Shown: piece by piece, positions 21,882-22,648 of the stretch
How positions within the stretch are numbered: position 1 is the stretch's first letter
How the letters are laid out: every line of letters starts with the position of its first letter
Source of the DNA: a virus
IMG/VR virus record: IMGVR_UViG_3300049847_000065
Location: 1 to 22,648 of that record
Length of the DNA stretch: 22,648 bases
Direction: 5' to 3' (one strand)
The notes under the pieces: model-generated
Database searches by the model: none
Told to the model about the DNA's origin: nothing
The model's input: the letters and a program-made list of their open reading frames with translations, nothing else
Made by a program: the position numbers and the translations under genes

Positions 21882-22398
21882 ACTGCTTAAACTCGACCTT
21901 GGCGCAGGGGATAACCCATCACCGGGGTTCAAAGGGGTTGATAAATATGCTGAGAAGGCTGATTACAAGTTTGATCTTTTCAAGTTTCCATGGCCTTTCA
22001 AGGATGGTTCTGTGGATGAACTCCACTCAAACCAGTTCTTCGAGCATATCCCCCAAAATCTCCGAATCCCATTCATGGACGAGTGTTACCGGGTTCTTAA
22101 AGTAGGGGCGAAGTTCACTGTAATCGCTCCCTATTACACGTCGATGCGGGCGATCCAAGACCCGACGCACGAATGGCCCCCGATCTCTGAGGCGACGTTT
22201 CTTTACTTCAACAAGAAGTGGCGTGAAGACAACAAGCTGACGCACTATCTGGGCAAATGCGACTTTGACTTCACGTACGGGTACAACATTTCGGCTGAGT
22301 GGAACGCACGAAACGATGAGGCCAAGATGTTCGCCATCAAACATTACAACAACGTCGTGACGGATATTCAGGTTGTTCTGACGAAAAGGGCGAAATGA
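21856..22398 (+). CDS. SAM-dependent methyltransferase (Methyltransf_11-like), GTG start
   Basis: A 180-residue protein starting at GTG with AGAGGAG five bases upstream, inside the end of the HNH gene. It shows the class I methyltransferase motifs LLKLDLGAGDN (10-20), VDKYAEKADYKFDLFKFPWP (28-47), NQFFEHIP (59-66) and VLKVGAKFTVIAPYY (80-94). It is the same class as the C-terminal domain of the GT2 fusion at 4913. The rest contains Trp-rich aromatic segments (DPTHEWPPISEA, KKWREDNKL) that may bind the acceptor. It is probably the methylation half of the second sugar cassette, with the glycosyltransferase at 20626. Target unknown. Confidence 0.8.
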   Translation: MKKKQKEPELLKLDLGAGDNPSPGFKGVDKYAEKADYKFDLFKFPWPFKDGSVDELHSNQFFEHIPQNLRIPFMDECYRVLKVGAKFTVIAPYYTSMRAIQDPTHEWPPISEATFLYFNKKWREDNKLTHYLGKCDFDFTYGYNISAEWNARNDEAKMFAIKHYNNVVTDIQVVLTKRAK

Positions 22399-22648
22399 TA
22401 AAGAGGGTAATCGCCATCCTGCTTCTGTCTATTCCGAGTTTCGGGGCAATCACAAGGGTAAACACGCTCCATCAATACATTGCTTCATCCGGGACGGGGT
22501 ATTCTTTAGGAACTGTCACAGCAGGGAACTTGATTATCTGCAAAGTATCGTCAGGAAACAACGGGACGGTATCGCTTTCTGGTTCAGTCAATGGGGCTTA
22601 TACGCAACTGACCCAGCGCATCTTCGACACGAATTTCAGCCACGATAT
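22395..22648 (+). CDS. N-terminal part of a secreted or tail-associated protein with signal peptide
   Basis: The ATG overlaps the previous stop (ATGA) and the frame stays open to the window end, so the gene is cut at its 3' side after about 84 residues. Residues 1-18 (MIKRVIAILLLSIPSFGA) are a classic signal peptide: two basic residues, hydrophobic core, and a cleavage-type SFGA. The mature part (HQYIASSGTGYSLGTVTAGN, then LIICKVSSGNN and VSLSGSVNGAYTQL) follows a beta pattern seen in bacterial and phage surface proteins with a jelly-roll or lectin-like fold. Export would be unusual for a virion protein. It could be a surface or host-interaction protein. Confidence 0.65.
   Translation, partial: MIKRVIAILLLSIPSFGAITRVNTLHQYIASSGTGYSLGTVTAGNLIICKVSSGNNGTVSLSGSVNGAYTQLTQRIFDTNFSHD

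Noticed and set aside
1-22648. CRISPR array, tRNA genes, integrase or attachment sites
   Set aside because: No regularly spaced direct repeats, cloverleaf-like stretches or recombinase motifs were seen on either strand by eye.

Overview
The window is part of the late (virion) gene block of a tailed bacteriophage, apparently with a short, podovirus-like tail. All well-supported genes lie on the + strand. They are tightly packed, with ATGA or TAATG overlaps at many junctions and AGGAGG-type ribosome binding sites, and they use the standard bacterial code (TAA, TGA and TAG all serve as stops). No bacterial housekeeping gene, rRNA or tRNA is visible. The host cannot be named from the sequence. 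Mixed base composition and many hypothetical genes fit an uncultivated environmental phage.

Layout: (1) Head, 1-4130: C-terminus of the portal protein, three small genes, scaffold, major capsid protein, then two small probable decoration proteins and an orphan gene. (2) Sugar cassette A, 4127-7860: a GT-A glycosyltransferase, a glycosyltransferase/methyltransferase fusion, a second methyltransferase started from TTG, and a CgeB-like glycosyltransferase. The four are translationally coupled and sit between head and tail genes. (3) Connector and tail, 7847-12410: a protein with an AT-hook-like tail, a small beta-rich protein, a head-tail adaptor, a probable tail nozzle and a tail or fibre protein. 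(4) A GNAT acetyltransferase-like gene followed by three consecutive probable internal/ejection proteins, 12407-15910. (5) A 155-base junction with two competing tiny ORFs on opposite strands. (6) Adhesion module, 16066-20626: a small beta-rich protein, a 1119-residue fibre with a signal-peptide-like N-terminus, YadA-head-like repeats and internal duplications, and a second receptor-binding-like protein. (7) Sugar cassette B, 20626-22398: a GT-A glycosyltransferase resembling the first gene of cassette A, an HNH endonuclease with its own -10 box, and a methyltransferase. (8) The start of a protein with a clear signal peptide, cut by the window edge.

The head, connector, ejection and fibre genes together encode most of a virion; terminase and early genes must lie outside. 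The striking part is the pair of glycosyltransferase-plus-methyltransferase cassettes inside the late operon. Because they are coupled to structural genes, the best guess is that they build or cap a methylated glycan on virion proteins, or change the host surface late in infection. The substrate cannot be read from sequence alone.
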